Made by a program: the position numbers and the translations under genes
The notes under the pieces: generated by a model
Told to the model about the DNA's origin: nothing
The model's database searches: none
What the model saw: the letters and a program-made list of their open reading frames with translations, nothing else
NCBI RefSeq assembly: GCF_023223525.1
Contig: NZ_JALPRX010000065.1
Location: 17,736-81,735 of the forward strand
Source: Roseomonas acroporae
GTDB lineage: Bacteria; Pseudomonadota; Alphaproteobacteria; Acetobacterales; Acetobacteraceae
Length of the DNA: 64,000 nucleotides
Direction of reading: 5' to 3'
In this document: piece after piece, positions 47,699 through 56,048 of the stretch
Position numbering within the stretch: position 1 is the first letter of the stretch
Layout of the letters: each line of letters opens with the position of its first letter

Positions 47699-47737
47699 AC
47701 AGCGAACCGCAGTCCGGTTGGGACTGCGGTTCGCTGT
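47699..47737. terminator. Perfect 17-bp-arm hairpin between convergent genes
   Basis: ACAGCGAACCGCAGTCC (47699-47715) and GGACTGCGGTTCGCTGT (47721-47737) form a perfect stem with loop GGTTG. It lies midway between hmuV (plus) and the Bug gene (minus), and is less GC-rich than its surroundings. It probably acts as a bidirectional terminator. A dispersed repeat is the alternative. Confidence 0.65.
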
Positions 47738-47798
47738 CGCTCGTTGTTCTTGGCGCGGATTCACGCCGCCGGGCGTGTCCGCCCGCCGGCGATCCGCT

Positions 47799-48893
47799 CT
47801 ACTCCGCCCGGATGCCGGCGCGGCGGATGACCGGTGCCAGCGTCCGCTTCTCCGCGGCGATCAGCGCGGCGAAGGCCTCCGGCCCCTGGCCGCCCAGGAG
47901 GGTGCCCTGCTCCTCCAGCCGGCCGCCGACCGCCGGGTCGCGCAGCGCCGCCGCCACCGCCGCCGCCAGCGTGGCGACGACCGGCGCCGGCGTGCCGGCG
48001 GGCGCGGCCAGGCCGAAGGAGGTGCCGAACACGAAGCCCGGCACGCCCGCCTCGGCCATGGTCGGCACGTCGGGAAGCTGCGGCAGGCGCCGCTCGGTGG
48101 CGACCGCCAGGGGCCGCACCGCGTGGCCGCGTATGTGGGCGAGGATGTTGGGCACGTTGTCGATCACCATGTCGATGTTGCCGGCGACGAGGTCGGTGAG
48201 CGCCGGCGCGGCGCCGCGGTACGGCACGTGCTGGATCTCCGTGCCGGTGGCGCCCTCGAACAGCTCCAGCGCGAGGTGCAGGCTGCTGCCCGCCCCCGCC
48301 GAACCGGCGGTGAGGCCGCCCGGCCGCGCCTTCGCCGCCGCCACCAGCGCCCGCACGTCGTGCCAGGGCCGGGCGTTGGCGACGCAGAGCACCTTGGGCG
48401 TGGTGGCGAGCAGGGTGACGGGCGCGAAGGCCGTGTCGGTGTCGTAGGGCATGGCGGCGTAGATGAACTGGTTGACCGCCAGCGGCCCCATCGAGGAGAC
48501 CAGCAGCGTGTAGCCGTCCGGCGCCGACTTCGCGACGAGGTCGGCACCGAGGTTGCCGCCCGCGCCGGCGCGGTTGTCCACCACGAAGGGCTGGCCGAGC
48601 CGGCCGGCCAGGGACTGCGAGACGGCGCGCGCCAGCGTGTCCACCAACCCGCCCGGCGGGAAGGGAACGACGAGGCGGACGGGACGGGACGGGTAGCCGC
48701 CCGGCCGCTCCCCCGGGCCGCTCCCCCGGGCGCCGCCCTGGCCCCCGTTGCCCTGGCTCCCACCGCCCTGGCTACCACCCCCCTCCGGGCCGACACCGCC
48801 CTGCGCGCCGAGGCCGCGCGCCGACAGCAGGATGGGCACGGCGCCCAGCAGGGCGCGGCGCGTGGCCCGGCGCCACCACCGGATGACACTCAT
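47799..48893 (-). CDS. Bug-family substrate-binding protein with Gly-rich spacer
   Basis: This 364-residue TTT receptor has a signal peptide (RRALLGAVPILLSARGLGAQ), then a Gly/Ser/Gln-rich spacer of about 35 residues (GGGSQ repeated, about residues 39-65), then the usual PVRLVVPFPPGGLVDTLARA and DNRAGAGGNLGADLVAKSA. The spacer is absent from normal Bug proteins and comes from a short DNA repeat. It lies 39 bp after the benzoylformate decarboxylase gene on the same strand, suggesting an aromatic 2-oxo acid as ligand (inference). Confidence 0.87.
   Translation of the reverse strand: MSVIRWWRRATRRALLGAVPILLSARGLGAQGGVGPEGGGSQGGGSQGNGGQGGARGSGPGERPGGYPSRPVRLVVPFPPGGLVDTLARAVSQSLAGRLGQPFVVDNRAGAGGNLGADLVAKSAPDGYTLLVSSMGPLAVNQFIYAAMPYDTDTAFAPVTLLATTPKVLCVANARPWHDVRALVAAAKARPGGLTAGSAGAGSSLHLALELFEGATGTEIQHVPYRGAAPALTDLVAGNIDMVIDNVPNILAHIRGHAVRPLAVATERRLPQLPDVPTMAEAGVPGFVFGTSFGLAAPAGTPAPVVATLAAAVAAALRDPAVGGRLEEQGTLLGGQGPEAFAALIAAEKRTLAPVIRRAGIRAE
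48736..48780. repeat. 15-bp repeat encoding Gly-rich spacer in Bug gene
   Basis: Units such as CCCTGGCTCCCACCG and CCCTGGCTACCACCC (plus-strand reading) lie in tandem and, in the minus-strand gene, encode GGGSQ units. The frame is kept. Confidence 0.7.
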
Positions 48894-48932
48894 TCCGTCC
48901 TCCTCCCCCTTCGGGTCCCGTCGCCGGCCGCG

Positions 48933-50579
48933 TCACGGCCGCTCGTAGAGCGTGGCGACGGCACCGTCGACGGCGACCTCCACCAGCATCGGGCCGTCCG
49001 ACGCCATCGCCGCCGCCAGCGCGGCCTCCAGCGCCCCGGGCGTGGCGACGGCGTGCCCCGGGCAGCCCATGCCGCGCGCCATGGCGACGAAGTCGAGGCC
49101 GGGCAGGTCGATCCCCGGCACGTCGCGCACCTGCAGCACGCGCGAGAAGGAGCGCATGGCGCCGTAGCCCGCGTTGTTCAGCACCACCACGGCCAGCGGC
49201 AGCCGCTCCCGCACCGCGGTCCACAGCGCCTGCGGCGAGTACATGAAGGAGCCGTCGCCGATCAGGCACACCACGCGCCGGCCCGGGCTGCCCAGCGCCA
49301 CCCCCACCGCCGCCGGCAGGCCGTAGCCGAGCCCGCCGCTCGCCATGGTGTGGAAGCCGCCCCAGTCGCGGATCGGCAATTGCGCGTGCATCGCCGGCCG
49401 GTGCGAGGGCGCCTCCTCCACCAGGATGGCGCCCGGCGGCATGGCGGCGCGCAGCCGGTGCAGCGCGTAGGGCGCGGTGAGGGGGCTGGACGCCTCGGGC
49501 GGCGCCCGCTCCGGCCGCGGGCGCGGCGCGGGCCGGGCGCCGCCTTCCGGCAGCAGCGCGGCGAGCGCCGGCAGGCCGAGACGCAGCGAGCCCAGGATCG
49601 CGGCGCCGGCCGGGGCGCCGGCGGCGGCCTCCGCGTCCGTCGTCAGCTGGATGATCGGGACGCCGCTGCGGAACAGGGCGCACTCGCCCGGCACGTGGAA
49701 GGTGAAGACCGGCGCGCCCACCACCAGCACCAGGTCGTGCCCGGCCAGCGTGTCCGAGACCTGCTGCGGCGCCGCGTGCAGGTGCCCGGCGAAGAGCGGA
49801 TGGTCCTCGGGGAAGGACAGGCGGCAGGAGAAGGGGCTGGTCCAGACCGGCGCGCCGATCCGCTCCGCCAGCCGCTCCAGCGCGGGGCCGGCGCCTTCCG
49901 CGTCCGCCTCCGGCCCGGCCACCAGCACGGGGCGGCGCGCGGCGGCGATGGCGCGCGCCGCCTCGGCCAGCGCCGCCGGGTCGGGCGCCACGTCCGGGAA
50001 CCAGCCGCGCGCCGGCACGGGGCGGCAGGGCGCGGACCAGTCGTCGGCGGGGATGGAGACGAAGGCCGGGCCGCGCGGCCGCTGCATGGCGATCCGGTAC
50101 GCCTTGGCGATCGCCGCCGGCACGTCCTCGGCGCGAGCCGGCTCGATGCTGAACTTGACGTAGGGGCGCGGGAACTGCGCCGCGTCGGTGGCGCCGAGGA
50201 AGGGCAGGTTCGGCAGCAGCGAGCGGCTCTGCTGCCCGGCCGTCACCACCAGGGGCACGGCGTTGCGGAAGGCGGTGAACAGGTTGCCCAGCGCGTGCCC
50301 GACGCCCGCCGCCGAGTGGAGGTTGACGAAGGCGCAACGCCCGGTGGCGCGGGCATGACCATCGGCCATGCCCACCACGCCCGCCTCCTGCAACCCGAGC
50401 ACGTAGCGGAAATCCGCCGGCCAGCGGTCGAGGAAGCCGAGTTCGGTGGAGCCGGGATTGCCGAACACGGTGGTCATGCCGAGGTCGCGCAGCAGCGCCA
50501 GCGTGGCCTCGCGCACCGTATGTCGCCCGGGGTGGCACCCGGGGTGCCCCCCGCCGGCGCCCGCGTCCTGGCCGGACAT
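48933..50579 (-). CDS. mdlC: Benzoylformate decarboxylase-like ThDP enzyme
   Basis: This 548-residue thiamine-diphosphate enzyme has GNPGSTELGFLDRW (Ser and catalytic Glu region), NLHSAAGVGHALGN (the His70-equivalent) and SFPEDHPLFAGHL (the His281-equivalent), all features of benzoylformate decarboxylase. The C-terminal half has the ThDP-binding GDGSFMYSPQALWTA and NNAGYG. It would convert benzoylformate to benzaldehyde in mandelate breakdown. No other mdl gene is nearby; other 2-oxo acids are possible. The first 20 residues are Gly/His-rich. Confidence 0.86.
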   Translation of the reverse strand: MSGQDAGAGGGHPGCHPGRHTVREATLALLRDLGMTTVFGNPGSTELGFLDRWPADFRYVLGLQEAGVVGMADGHARATGRCAFVNLHSAAGVGHALGNLFTAFRNAVPLVVTAGQQSRSLLPNLPFLGATDAAQFPRPYVKFSIEPARAEDVPAAIAKAYRIAMQRPRGPAFVSIPADDWSAPCRPVPARGWFPDVAPDPAALAEAARAIAAARRPVLVAGPEADAEGAGPALERLAERIGAPVWTSPFSCRLSFPEDHPLFAGHLHAAPQQVSDTLAGHDLVLVVGAPVFTFHVPGECALFRSGVPIIQLTTDAEAAAGAPAGAAILGSLRLGLPALAALLPEGGARPAPRPRPERAPPEASSPLTAPYALHRLRAAMPPGAILVEEAPSHRPAMHAQLPIRDWGGFHTMASGGLGYGLPAAVGVALGSPGRRVVCLIGDGSFMYSPQALWTAVRERLPLAVVVLNNAGYGAMRSFSRVLQVRDVPGIDLPGLDFVAMARGMGCPGHAVATPGALEAALAAAMASDGPMLVEVAVDGAVATLYERP

Positions 50580-50749
50580 CGCTTCCTCCCTGGTTTTCCC
50601 GCCGCGGTCCGGTCCCCCGGGGCCCGGCGACGCGCGGCGGCCCGCCCGGCGCCGTCACCCCCGGGGCGGGACCGGTCCCGCACGCCCACGCAGGCTACAG
50701 CCGGCCCGCCCCCGGCGGCAGACCGGGCCGCGGCGCCGGCCGTTCACGT

Positions 50750-51460
50750 TCAGCTTGCCCGGCCGCCCCCGGACGGCTCGCCATGCGCCCCCATGCGCAG
50801 CAGCGCGGTCAGCGTGGCGGCGCGGTCGGCCAGGGTCGGCGCCTCCAGCAGCGCCTGCTTCTCCGCCACCGTGAAGGGGCAGATCATCGCCAGGGTGGTG
50901 GCCAGCATCGCGTCCGGCGTCTGCTCCACCGCCTCCCAGTTCGCCTCGATCCGGCGGGCCCGGAAATAGGGCCGCAGCGACGCCAGCAGCGCCGGCCGGT
51001 CGATCCCCTGGTCCATCCCCTGATCGATCCCTTGGCCGATCCCCTGGCCGCCCCCCCGCCCCGCGATCGGCGCCAGGTCGGCCGCGAAGGCGCCGTAGTC
51101 GGCCCGCACCCGCCGGTAGCCGCCGGGGTGCAGCGGCAGCTCCGACGTCACCTCGTAGCGGATCACCCCGGTCAGGGTGATCAGCAGCCGCCCGTCCTCG
51201 GTCTCGGCGAAGGAGGAGAGCCGGCCGAGGCAGCCCGTCCGGTACAGCCCCGGCCCGGTCGCCGCCGGGGCGGCGGCGGGATCGGGCTGGATCATCCCGA
51301 ACATCCGCCCCCGCGCCAGGCTGTCCTGCGTCATCGCCAGGTAGCGGGGCTCGAAGATGTTCAGCGGCAGGCGGCCCTGCGGCAGCAGCAGGGCCCCCGG
51401 CAGCGGGAACACCGCGATCTCCGTCGGCAGGTCCTCGAAACGCGGCTGGAAGGCCGGCAT
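50750..51460 (-). CDS. LON peptidase substrate-binding domain protein
   Basis: This 236-residue protein consists of the Lon N-terminal domain only: EIAVFPLPGALLLPQGRLPL and NIFEPRYLAM at the start. It lacks ATPase and protease domains, as is usual for this family, whose role is not settled. A GQGI/DQGM-type insert in the middle (about residues 137-153) comes from a 12-bp x4 repeat. It follows the thioredoxin gene by 46 bp. Confidence 0.88.
   Translation of the reverse strand: MPAFQPRFEDLPTEIAVFPLPGALLLPQGRLPLNIFEPRYLAMTQDSLARGRMFGMIQPDPAAAPAATGPGLYRTGCLGRLSSFAETEDGRLLITLTGVIRYEVTSELPLHPGGYRRVRADYGAFAADLAPIAGRGGGQGIGQGIDQGMDQGIDRPALLASLRPYFRARRIEANWEAVEQTPDAMLATTLAMICPFTVAEKQALLEAPTLADRAATLTALLRMGAHGEPSGGGRAS
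51002..51049. repeat. 12-bp x4 in-frame repeat in LON-domain gene
   Basis: Four units GATCCCCTGGTC, CATCCCCTGATC, GATCCCTTGGCC and GATCCCCTGGCC (plus-strand reading) lie back to back. In the minus-strand gene they give GQGI, DQGI and DQGM tetrapeptides inside an otherwise conserved domain. Confidence 0.85.
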
Positions 51461-51506
51461 GGCCGGACGCCTTGCTGTGGGAGGACGAACGTGGCCCTGA
51501 AACGGG

Positions 51507-52478
51507 CTAGCGGAAGAGCAGCGCGGACAGCTTGCGCCGCGCCGCCTGGGTCGCCGGGTCGGCGAAGCCCCACGCCTCGAAGAACTGGAGGAGCTGCTTG
51601 CGCGCCGCCTCCTCGTTCCAGGCGCGGTCCCGCCTGATCGCCTCCAGCAGCGCCTCCGCCGCCTGCTCGCGCTCGCCGGCGGCGTTCAGCGCCACGGCCA
51701 GCTCGATGCGCGCCTCGTGGTCGTCCGGGTCGGCGGCGAGCCGCCGCTCGAAGCCGGCCAGACCCTCGCGCGCCTTGCGGCCAGCCTCGGCCAGCTCCAG
51801 CGCCGAGCGCACCCCGGCGATGGCGGCGTTGGACTTCAGCGCCGCCGGCACGCCCTCCAGCACCTGCCGCGCCTGCTCCTCCTCGCCCAGCTCCAGCAGC
51901 GAGCGGGCCAGGCCGGCCAGCGCCTCGGCGTTCTCGGGCTCGGCCTGGGCCAGCGCCGCGTACAGCTCCAGCGCGCCGCGATGGTCGCCCTCCTCGGCCG
52001 CCGCCTTGGCCTCGGCCAGCAGGTCCGCCGCCGGCATCTGCCCGCCGGCGAGCTTGAGCAGCGCCTCGACGAACTTCTTCACCTCGCCTTCCGGCAGCGC
52101 GCCCTGGAACAGGTCGGCGATCTGGCCCTGCCAGAAGGCAGCGACCGTCGGCACGGACTGCAGCGGCAGGCCGAGCTGGGCGAGCTGCTGCACCAGCGCC
52201 CGGTTCTTGTCGATGTCGATCTTGGCCAGCCTCACCCGCCCGCCGGCGGCGGTGACCACCTTCTCCAGCGTGGGCGTGAGCTGCTTGCAGGGGCCGCACC
52301 AGGTCGCCCAGAAGTCGACGAGCACCGGCACCTCGCGGCTGGCCTGCACCACGTCCTGCATGAAGGTCTTCTGGTCGACATCCTTGATGATGTCGGCGGC
52401 CGGGGGAGCACCGGGCGGGGTGCCGGGCGGGGCGCCCCCGGACGCGGCGGGGCTGTTCGGGTCGAAGATGGTGTTCAT
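51507..52478 (-). CDS. CnoX-like thioredoxin with TPR domain
   Basis: This 323-residue protein has an N-terminal thioredoxin domain with the active-site WCGPC (FWATWCGPCKQLTP) and a C-terminal tetratricopeptide region (EGDHRGALELYAALAQAEPENA in part). This is the YbbN/CnoX layout, a holdase-type co-chaperone that protects proteins from oxidation. An intact CGPC suggests redox activity, unlike E. coli CnoX. The N-terminus has a GAPPGTPPGAPP insert from a 12-bp repeat. Confidence 0.9.
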   Translation of the reverse strand: MNTIFDPNSPAASGGAPPGTPPGAPPAADIIKDVDQKTFMQDVVQASREVPVLVDFWATWCGPCKQLTPTLEKVVTAAGGRVRLAKIDIDKNRALVQQLAQLGLPLQSVPTVAAFWQGQIADLFQGALPEGEVKKFVEALLKLAGGQMPAADLLAEAKAAAEEGDHRGALELYAALAQAEPENAEALAGLARSLLELGEEEQARQVLEGVPAALKSNAAIAGVRSALELAEAGRKAREGLAGFERRLAADPDDHEARIELAVALNAAGEREQAAEALLEAIRRDRAWNEEAARKQLLQFFEAWGFADPATQAARRKLSALLFR

Positions 52479-52663
52479 GACGGCTGTATCCTCGTCGCTT
52501 GCGCCGATAGATGCGCGGTCGGGTGCGGCGAGACAAGCCGGGAGGCGGCGGCGCCGCGCCGGACGCCCAGGCCGGCGGGTCCGGGCTGGCGGGTCCGGGC
52601 CGGCGGATCCGGGCCGGCGGAGCTGGGCCGGCGAATCCGGGCCGCCCCCCCGGGCGCCCCGCC

Positions 52664-53224
52664 TCAGGCCGCGCCGCCCCGGTCCGCCCCCTTCCCTTCC
52701 CCCGCTGGTGCGGGCGCCGGCGGGTCGATCACCGCCGGCTCGTGCCCCAGATGCCGCAGGAAGCGCAGCAGGTCGCCCGGCCGGATCGCCGTGGTGGCGG
52801 TGTTGACCAGCGGGTGGAAATTCAGACGCACCCCGGCCGCCGCCTCGGCCAGCACCCGGTCCAGCACCACCCGCACCGTCCCCGGCGCGGCGTTCACCAG
52901 GGCGAAGGGCGTCACCGAGCCGGGCGCCACCCCCAGCTCGGCCAGCAGCGTCCCGGGCGTGGCGAAGCCGAGCCTTCCCACCCCGAGCAGCCGCCCGAGC
53001 GCGTTGATCGAGACGCGCCGGTCCTCCTCCAGCACCGCCAGCACGCGCGGCCCGGCGCGCGGCTCCAGGAACAGGGACTTGGCGTGCAGCCCGGGCAGGC
53101 CGCCGCGCAGCGCCTTGCTCTCGGCCACCGTGAACAGTGGCGGATGCTCCACCGTCTCCGCCTCGATGCCGAGCGCGGCGAGGCGCGCCAGCAGTCCGGC
53201 CGGCGTCTCGAAGGGCGGCGGCAT
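52664..53224 (-). CDS. ProX/YbaK-type aminoacyl-tRNA deacylase
   Basis: This 186-residue protein is of the YbaK/ProRS-editing family and clears mischarged tRNA (Ala-tRNA-Pro for ProX members). The block HAKSLFLEPRAGPRVLAVL and the C-terminal FHPLVNTATTAI are characteristic. The ATG before PPPFETPAG is chosen as the conserved domain starts there. The frame stays open upstream through a PPGAPPGAPP repeat (53250-53306), so a longer N-terminus cannot be ruled out. Confidence 0.87.
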   Translation of the reverse strand: MPPPFETPAGLLARLAALGIEAETVEHPPLFTVAESKALRGGLPGLHAKSLFLEPRAGPRVLAVLEEDRRVSINALGRLLGVGRLGFATPGTLLAELGVAPGSVTPFALVNAAPGTVRVVLDRVLAEAAAGVRLNFHPLVNTATTAIRPGDLLRFLRHLGHEPAVIDPPAPAPAGEGKGADRGGAA

Positions 53225-53249
53225 CAGCCGCGCCCCCGATGACGCACCC

Positions 53250-53306
53250 GGTGGCACTCCAGGTGGCGCTCCCGGCGGCGCCCCTGGCGGCGCCCCTGGC
53301 GGCGCG
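53250..53306. repeat. 12-bp x4.7 repeat upstream of the deacylase and LemA
   Basis: Units GGTGGCACTCCA, GGTGGCGCTCCC, GGCGGCGCCCCT, GGCGGCGCCCCT and GGCGGCGCG follow in tandem in the divergent gap. If read in frame with the deacylase gene they encode PPGA tetrapeptides. Confidence 0.8.
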
Positions 53307-53410
53307 GCGCGGCCGCCGCCAGCGCGACGAAAGCCTCCGCCGGCATGTTCCGGCGCGACAAGCCCGGCCGGCGGGGAAGCCGGCCCCGCGCCTCGGAGGT
53401 GGGTCTCGCC

Positions 53411-54031
53411 GTGAAATGGGTCATCCTGGGCATCCTGGCCCTTCTCGTCCTGTGGCTGGTGGTGGTCTACAACCGCCTCGTCTCGCTGCGTCAGACCACG
53501 GGCCAGGCCTGGAGCGACGTGGACGTGCAGCTCAAGCAGCGGCACGACCTCATCCCCAACCTCGTCGAGACGGTGAAGGGCTACGCGTCGCATGAGCGCG
53601 GCACGCTGGACGCCGTGGTGCGCGCCCGCAACGCCGCCGTCGTGGCCCAGGGAAGCGTTGGTCCGGGGGAAGGTCCAGGGGGAAGTCCAGCGGGGGACCA
53701 GGGCGTCGGCCGCGGCCCGGAGGCCGCCGCGGCGGCCGAGCAGCAGCTCGGCGGCGCGCTGCGCCAGCTCTTCGCGCTCTCGGAGCGCTACCCGGACCTC
53801 AAGGCCAACCGGAACTTCCTCCAGCTCCAGGCCGAGCTCGGCGACATCGAGAACCGGATCGCCGCCGCGCGCCGCTTCTTCAACAACGCCGTCGCCGAGT
53901 ACAACGCCGCCACCGAGCAGTTCCCGGCGGTGCTGTTCGCGGGCGCCCTCGGCTTCCGCCACCGCGGCTTCTTCGAGCTGCCCGAGGCCGAGCGCACCGC
54001 CGTGCAGGCGGCCCCCGTCGTGACGTTCTGA
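53411..54031 (+). CDS. lemA: LemA family protein
   Basis: This 206-residue protein has one N-terminal membrane helix (VKWVILGILALLVLWLVVVYN) then the LemA domain (WSDVDVQLKQRHDLIPNLVETV in part; NRFLQLQ-like NRNFLQLQAELGDIENRI; FNNAVAEYN). GTG 53411 follows GGAGGT; ATG 53345 is an alternative. A Gly/Pro insert (GPGE-GPGG-SPAG) near residue 83 is from a 12-bp x3 repeat. The M48 protease gene begins 42 bp later, a frequent LemA partner. Confidence 0.9.
   Translation: MKWVILGILALLVLWLVVVYNRLVSLRQTTGQAWSDVDVQLKQRHDLIPNLVETVKGYASHERGTLDAVVRARNAAVVAQGSVGPGEGPGGSPAGDQGVGRGPEAAAAAEQQLGGALRQLFALSERYPDLKANRNFLQLQAELGDIENRIAAARRFFNNAVAEYNAATEQFPAVLFAGALGFRHRGFFELPEAERTAVQAAPVVTF
53660..53695 (+). repeat. 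12-bp x3 in-frame repeat in lemA
   Basis: GGTCCGGGGGAA, GGTCCAGGGGGA and AGTCCAGCGGGG are three tandem 12-bp units that insert Gly/Pro-rich tetrapeptides into the helical LemA domain. Confidence 0.8.
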
Positions 54032-54073
54032 CCGCCGCCGGCGACCGGGAGGCAGGGGAGACGGGAACCGCCG

Positions 54074-55372
54074 ATGCTGACCGCGACCGGCCTCAGCACC
54101 CACCGCTGGAACACGGCGCTGCGCTCGCTGCTGCTGCTGGCCGGCTTCCCGTTGCTGCTGGCGCTGCTCTGCTTCGGCCTGAAGCTCGCGGCGACCGCCG
54201 GAATGCCCTGGTCCTGGGGCTCCCGGCTGCGCGACGCCTGGCACGCCATGGCCTGGATCCTGCCGCTCGCCTTCCTCGGCGCGGGGATCTGGTTCGCCGT
54301 CGCCTGGGCCTTCTCGCAGCGCCTCCTCGACCTCGCCAGCGATGCCCGCCCGGTCACCCGGCGCGACGAGCCGCGCCTGTGGAACCTGCTGGAGACCCTG
54401 TGCATCAGCCGCGGCCTGCGCATGCCGCGCCTCGCCGTGATCGAAAGCCCCGCGCGCAACGCCTACGCCAGCGGCCTCGGCCGGGACGGCGGCGCGGTGA
54501 CGGTGACGCGCGGCCTGCTGGACGCGCTGGACGACCGCGAGCTCGCCGCCGTGCTCGCCCACGAGCTGACGCACATCCGCAACGGCGATGCCCGCCTCGG
54601 CGTGATCGCCGCCGTGTTCGCCGGCATCATCGGGCTCGCCGCCGAGCTGGTCCTGCGCGGCGCGCTCCGGGCCGGCCCCGGGCGCGGCCGCTGGGGTGGA
54701 GGGCGGGACGGCGGCCGGATCGGGGCGCTGCTGGCCATGGCGGTGGCGGCGATCGCCTGGACCCTCGCCCTCGCGCTCCGCATGGCGCTGTCGCGCAACC
54801 GCGAGTACCTGGCCGATGCCGGCGCTGTCGCCCTGACCGGCGACGCGGACGCCATGGCCGCCGCGCTGCGCAAGGTGGCCGGCCACTCCGCCATGCCCGA
54901 GGTGCCGGCCCAGGTCCGGGCGCTGTTCCTCGACGACGCCGACGCCGCCGAGGACGCGGCCAGGGGCTTTTCCCCCGCCGCCCTGCTGCCCGCCGGCTGG
55001 CTGGCCACGCACCCGGCGATGGAGGACCGGATCGGCGCGCTGGTGCGCTACGCCGGCGCCCGCGACCCCGGGCCGGCCACCGGTCCCTCCCCCGCCGCCG
55101 ACCCGGCCCCGGGAAGCGCGGCCGCAACGCCGGCCGGCACGCTCCTCGGCACGCCCCTCGGCACGCCCCTCGGCGCACCGGCGGCCGGTCCCCCGGAAGC
55201 GGCCGGGGGGACGCCGGGGAACCCGCCCGGCGAGGCCGCGGCACCGGGAGAGGCGGTCGCGCAGCCCTGGTGGCGCGGCCCGGCCGCCGCCCCGCAGGCC
55301 GGGCCGCGTCCGGCCTTCATGGACGAGACGGTGCGGCTGCCGCCGCGCCCCGCCCGACCGCCGGCCGGCTGA
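54074..55372 (+). CDS. M48-family membrane metalloprotease (HtpX-like)
   Basis: This 432-residue membrane protease has the zinc motif HELTH at about 163-167, the third ligand region NREYLADAGAV and four predicted membrane segments. This is HtpX-like, acting in membrane protein quality control. It follows lemA by 42 bp. The C-terminal 120 residues are Pro/Ala/Gly-rich, including GTLLGTPLGTPLGAP from a 12-bp repeat; this tail is not part of the family core. Confidence 0.9.
   Translation: MLTATGLSTHRWNTALRSLLLLAGFPLLLALLCFGLKLAATAGMPWSWGSRLRDAWHAMAWILPLAFLGAGIWFAVAWAFSQRLLDLASDARPVTRRDEPRLWNLLETLCISRGLRMPRLAVIESPARNAYASGLGRDGGAVTVTRGLLDALDDRELAAVLAHELTHIRNGDARLGVIAAVFAGIIGLAAELVLRGALRAGPGRGRWGGGRDGGRIGALLAMAVAAIAWTLALALRMALSRNREYLADAGAVALTGDADAMAAALRKVAGHSAMPEVPAQVRALFLDDADAAEDAARGFSPAALLPAGWLATHPAMEDRIGALVRYAGARDPGPATGPSPAADPAPGSAAATPAGTLLGTPLGTPLGAPAAGPPEAAGGTPGNPPGEAAAPGEAVAQPWWRGPAAAPQAGPRPAFMDETVRLPPRPARPPAG
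55136..55171 (+). repeat. 12-bp x3 in-frame repeat in M48 gene
   Basis: GGCACGCTCCTC, GGCACGCCCCTC and GGCACGCCCCTC are three tandem units encoding GTLL, GTPL and GTPL in the C-terminal tail. Confidence 0.85.
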
Positions 55373-55481
55373 ACCGCGCGCCGCGGCGCGCGCCCCCGCG
55401 CGGCGGGAGTTCCCGGGTGGGCACCCGTGATGGGGGGCGTCCGTGGAGGGCGGCCGGGCGCGGCGGCCCCGGCCCGCCGCG

Positions 55482-56048
55482 TCAGTGGCAGCGGCGCAGC
55501 GGCGCCGGGAATTCCGGGCAGTTCGGGAAGACGATCTCGTCCGGCCCGCGCCGCTCCACGCGCAGCACGTTGGGGCCGCCCGGGCAGCTGAAGCCGATAT
55601 CCGGCGGCACGCCGCCCATCATGCCCCCCGCCGCGCCCACCGGCACGAAGCGGAAGTCGAGCCCGTCGCCACTGGCCGCCACCGTCTCGATCGCCCGCTG
55701 CCGGTACGAGACGTCGAGGGCGCTGACGCGCATCACGATGTCGCGGGTGAAGATCACGGTCGGCTCCGCGGCGCAGGCCGGCCCTTCCGTGTCGGCCGCC
55801 GAGTACATCCCGCCGGTCCAGCTCCCGAACACCCAGGCGTGCGGCGGCTGCGGCCGCCCGACCGGGGCCGGCGCCGGCGTGGCGGCCGGCGCGGCGGGTG
55901 CCGCCGGCCCGCCCCGCGGCGCGCCCCCGCGCTGGCCGCTCCCCTGACCGCTCCCTTGGCCACTTCCCTGGGCATCCACCCCCGACGCCGTCAGGGAAAG
56001 CGCGAGCGGCACCGCCAGCACCACCAAAGCCCGAACCAGTCGCCGCAT
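55482..56048 (-). CDS. Exported protein of unknown function
   Basis: I do not recognise this 188-residue protein. It has a signal peptide (LVVLAVPLALSLTASGVDA), a GQGS-repeat and Pro/Ala linker to about residue 60, then a compact domain beginning HAWVFGSWTGGMYSAAD with three or four cysteines (GPACAAEP, SFSCPGG-like GFSCPGG, FPNCPEF) and ending RRCH. The cysteines suggest disulfides in the periplasm. Start chosen for the Arg-rich n-region. It is convergent with the M48 gene and has no operon partner. Confidence 0.75.
   Translation of the reverse strand: MRRLVRALVVLAVPLALSLTASGVDAQGSGQGSGQGSGQRGGAPRGGPAAPAAPAATPAPAPVGRPQPPHAWVFGSWTGGMYSAADTEGPACAAEPTVIFTRDIVMRVSALDVSYRQRAIETVAASGDGLDFRFVPVGAAGGMMGGVPPDIGFSCPGGPNVLRVERRGPDEIVFPNCPEFPAPLRRCH
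55936..55971. repeat. 12-bp x3 in-frame repeat in exported unknown
   Basis: CCGCTCCCCTGA, CCGCTCCCTTGG and CCACTTCCCTGG (plus-strand reading) encode GQGS tetrapeptides just after the signal peptide of the minus-strand gene. Confidence 0.8.
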
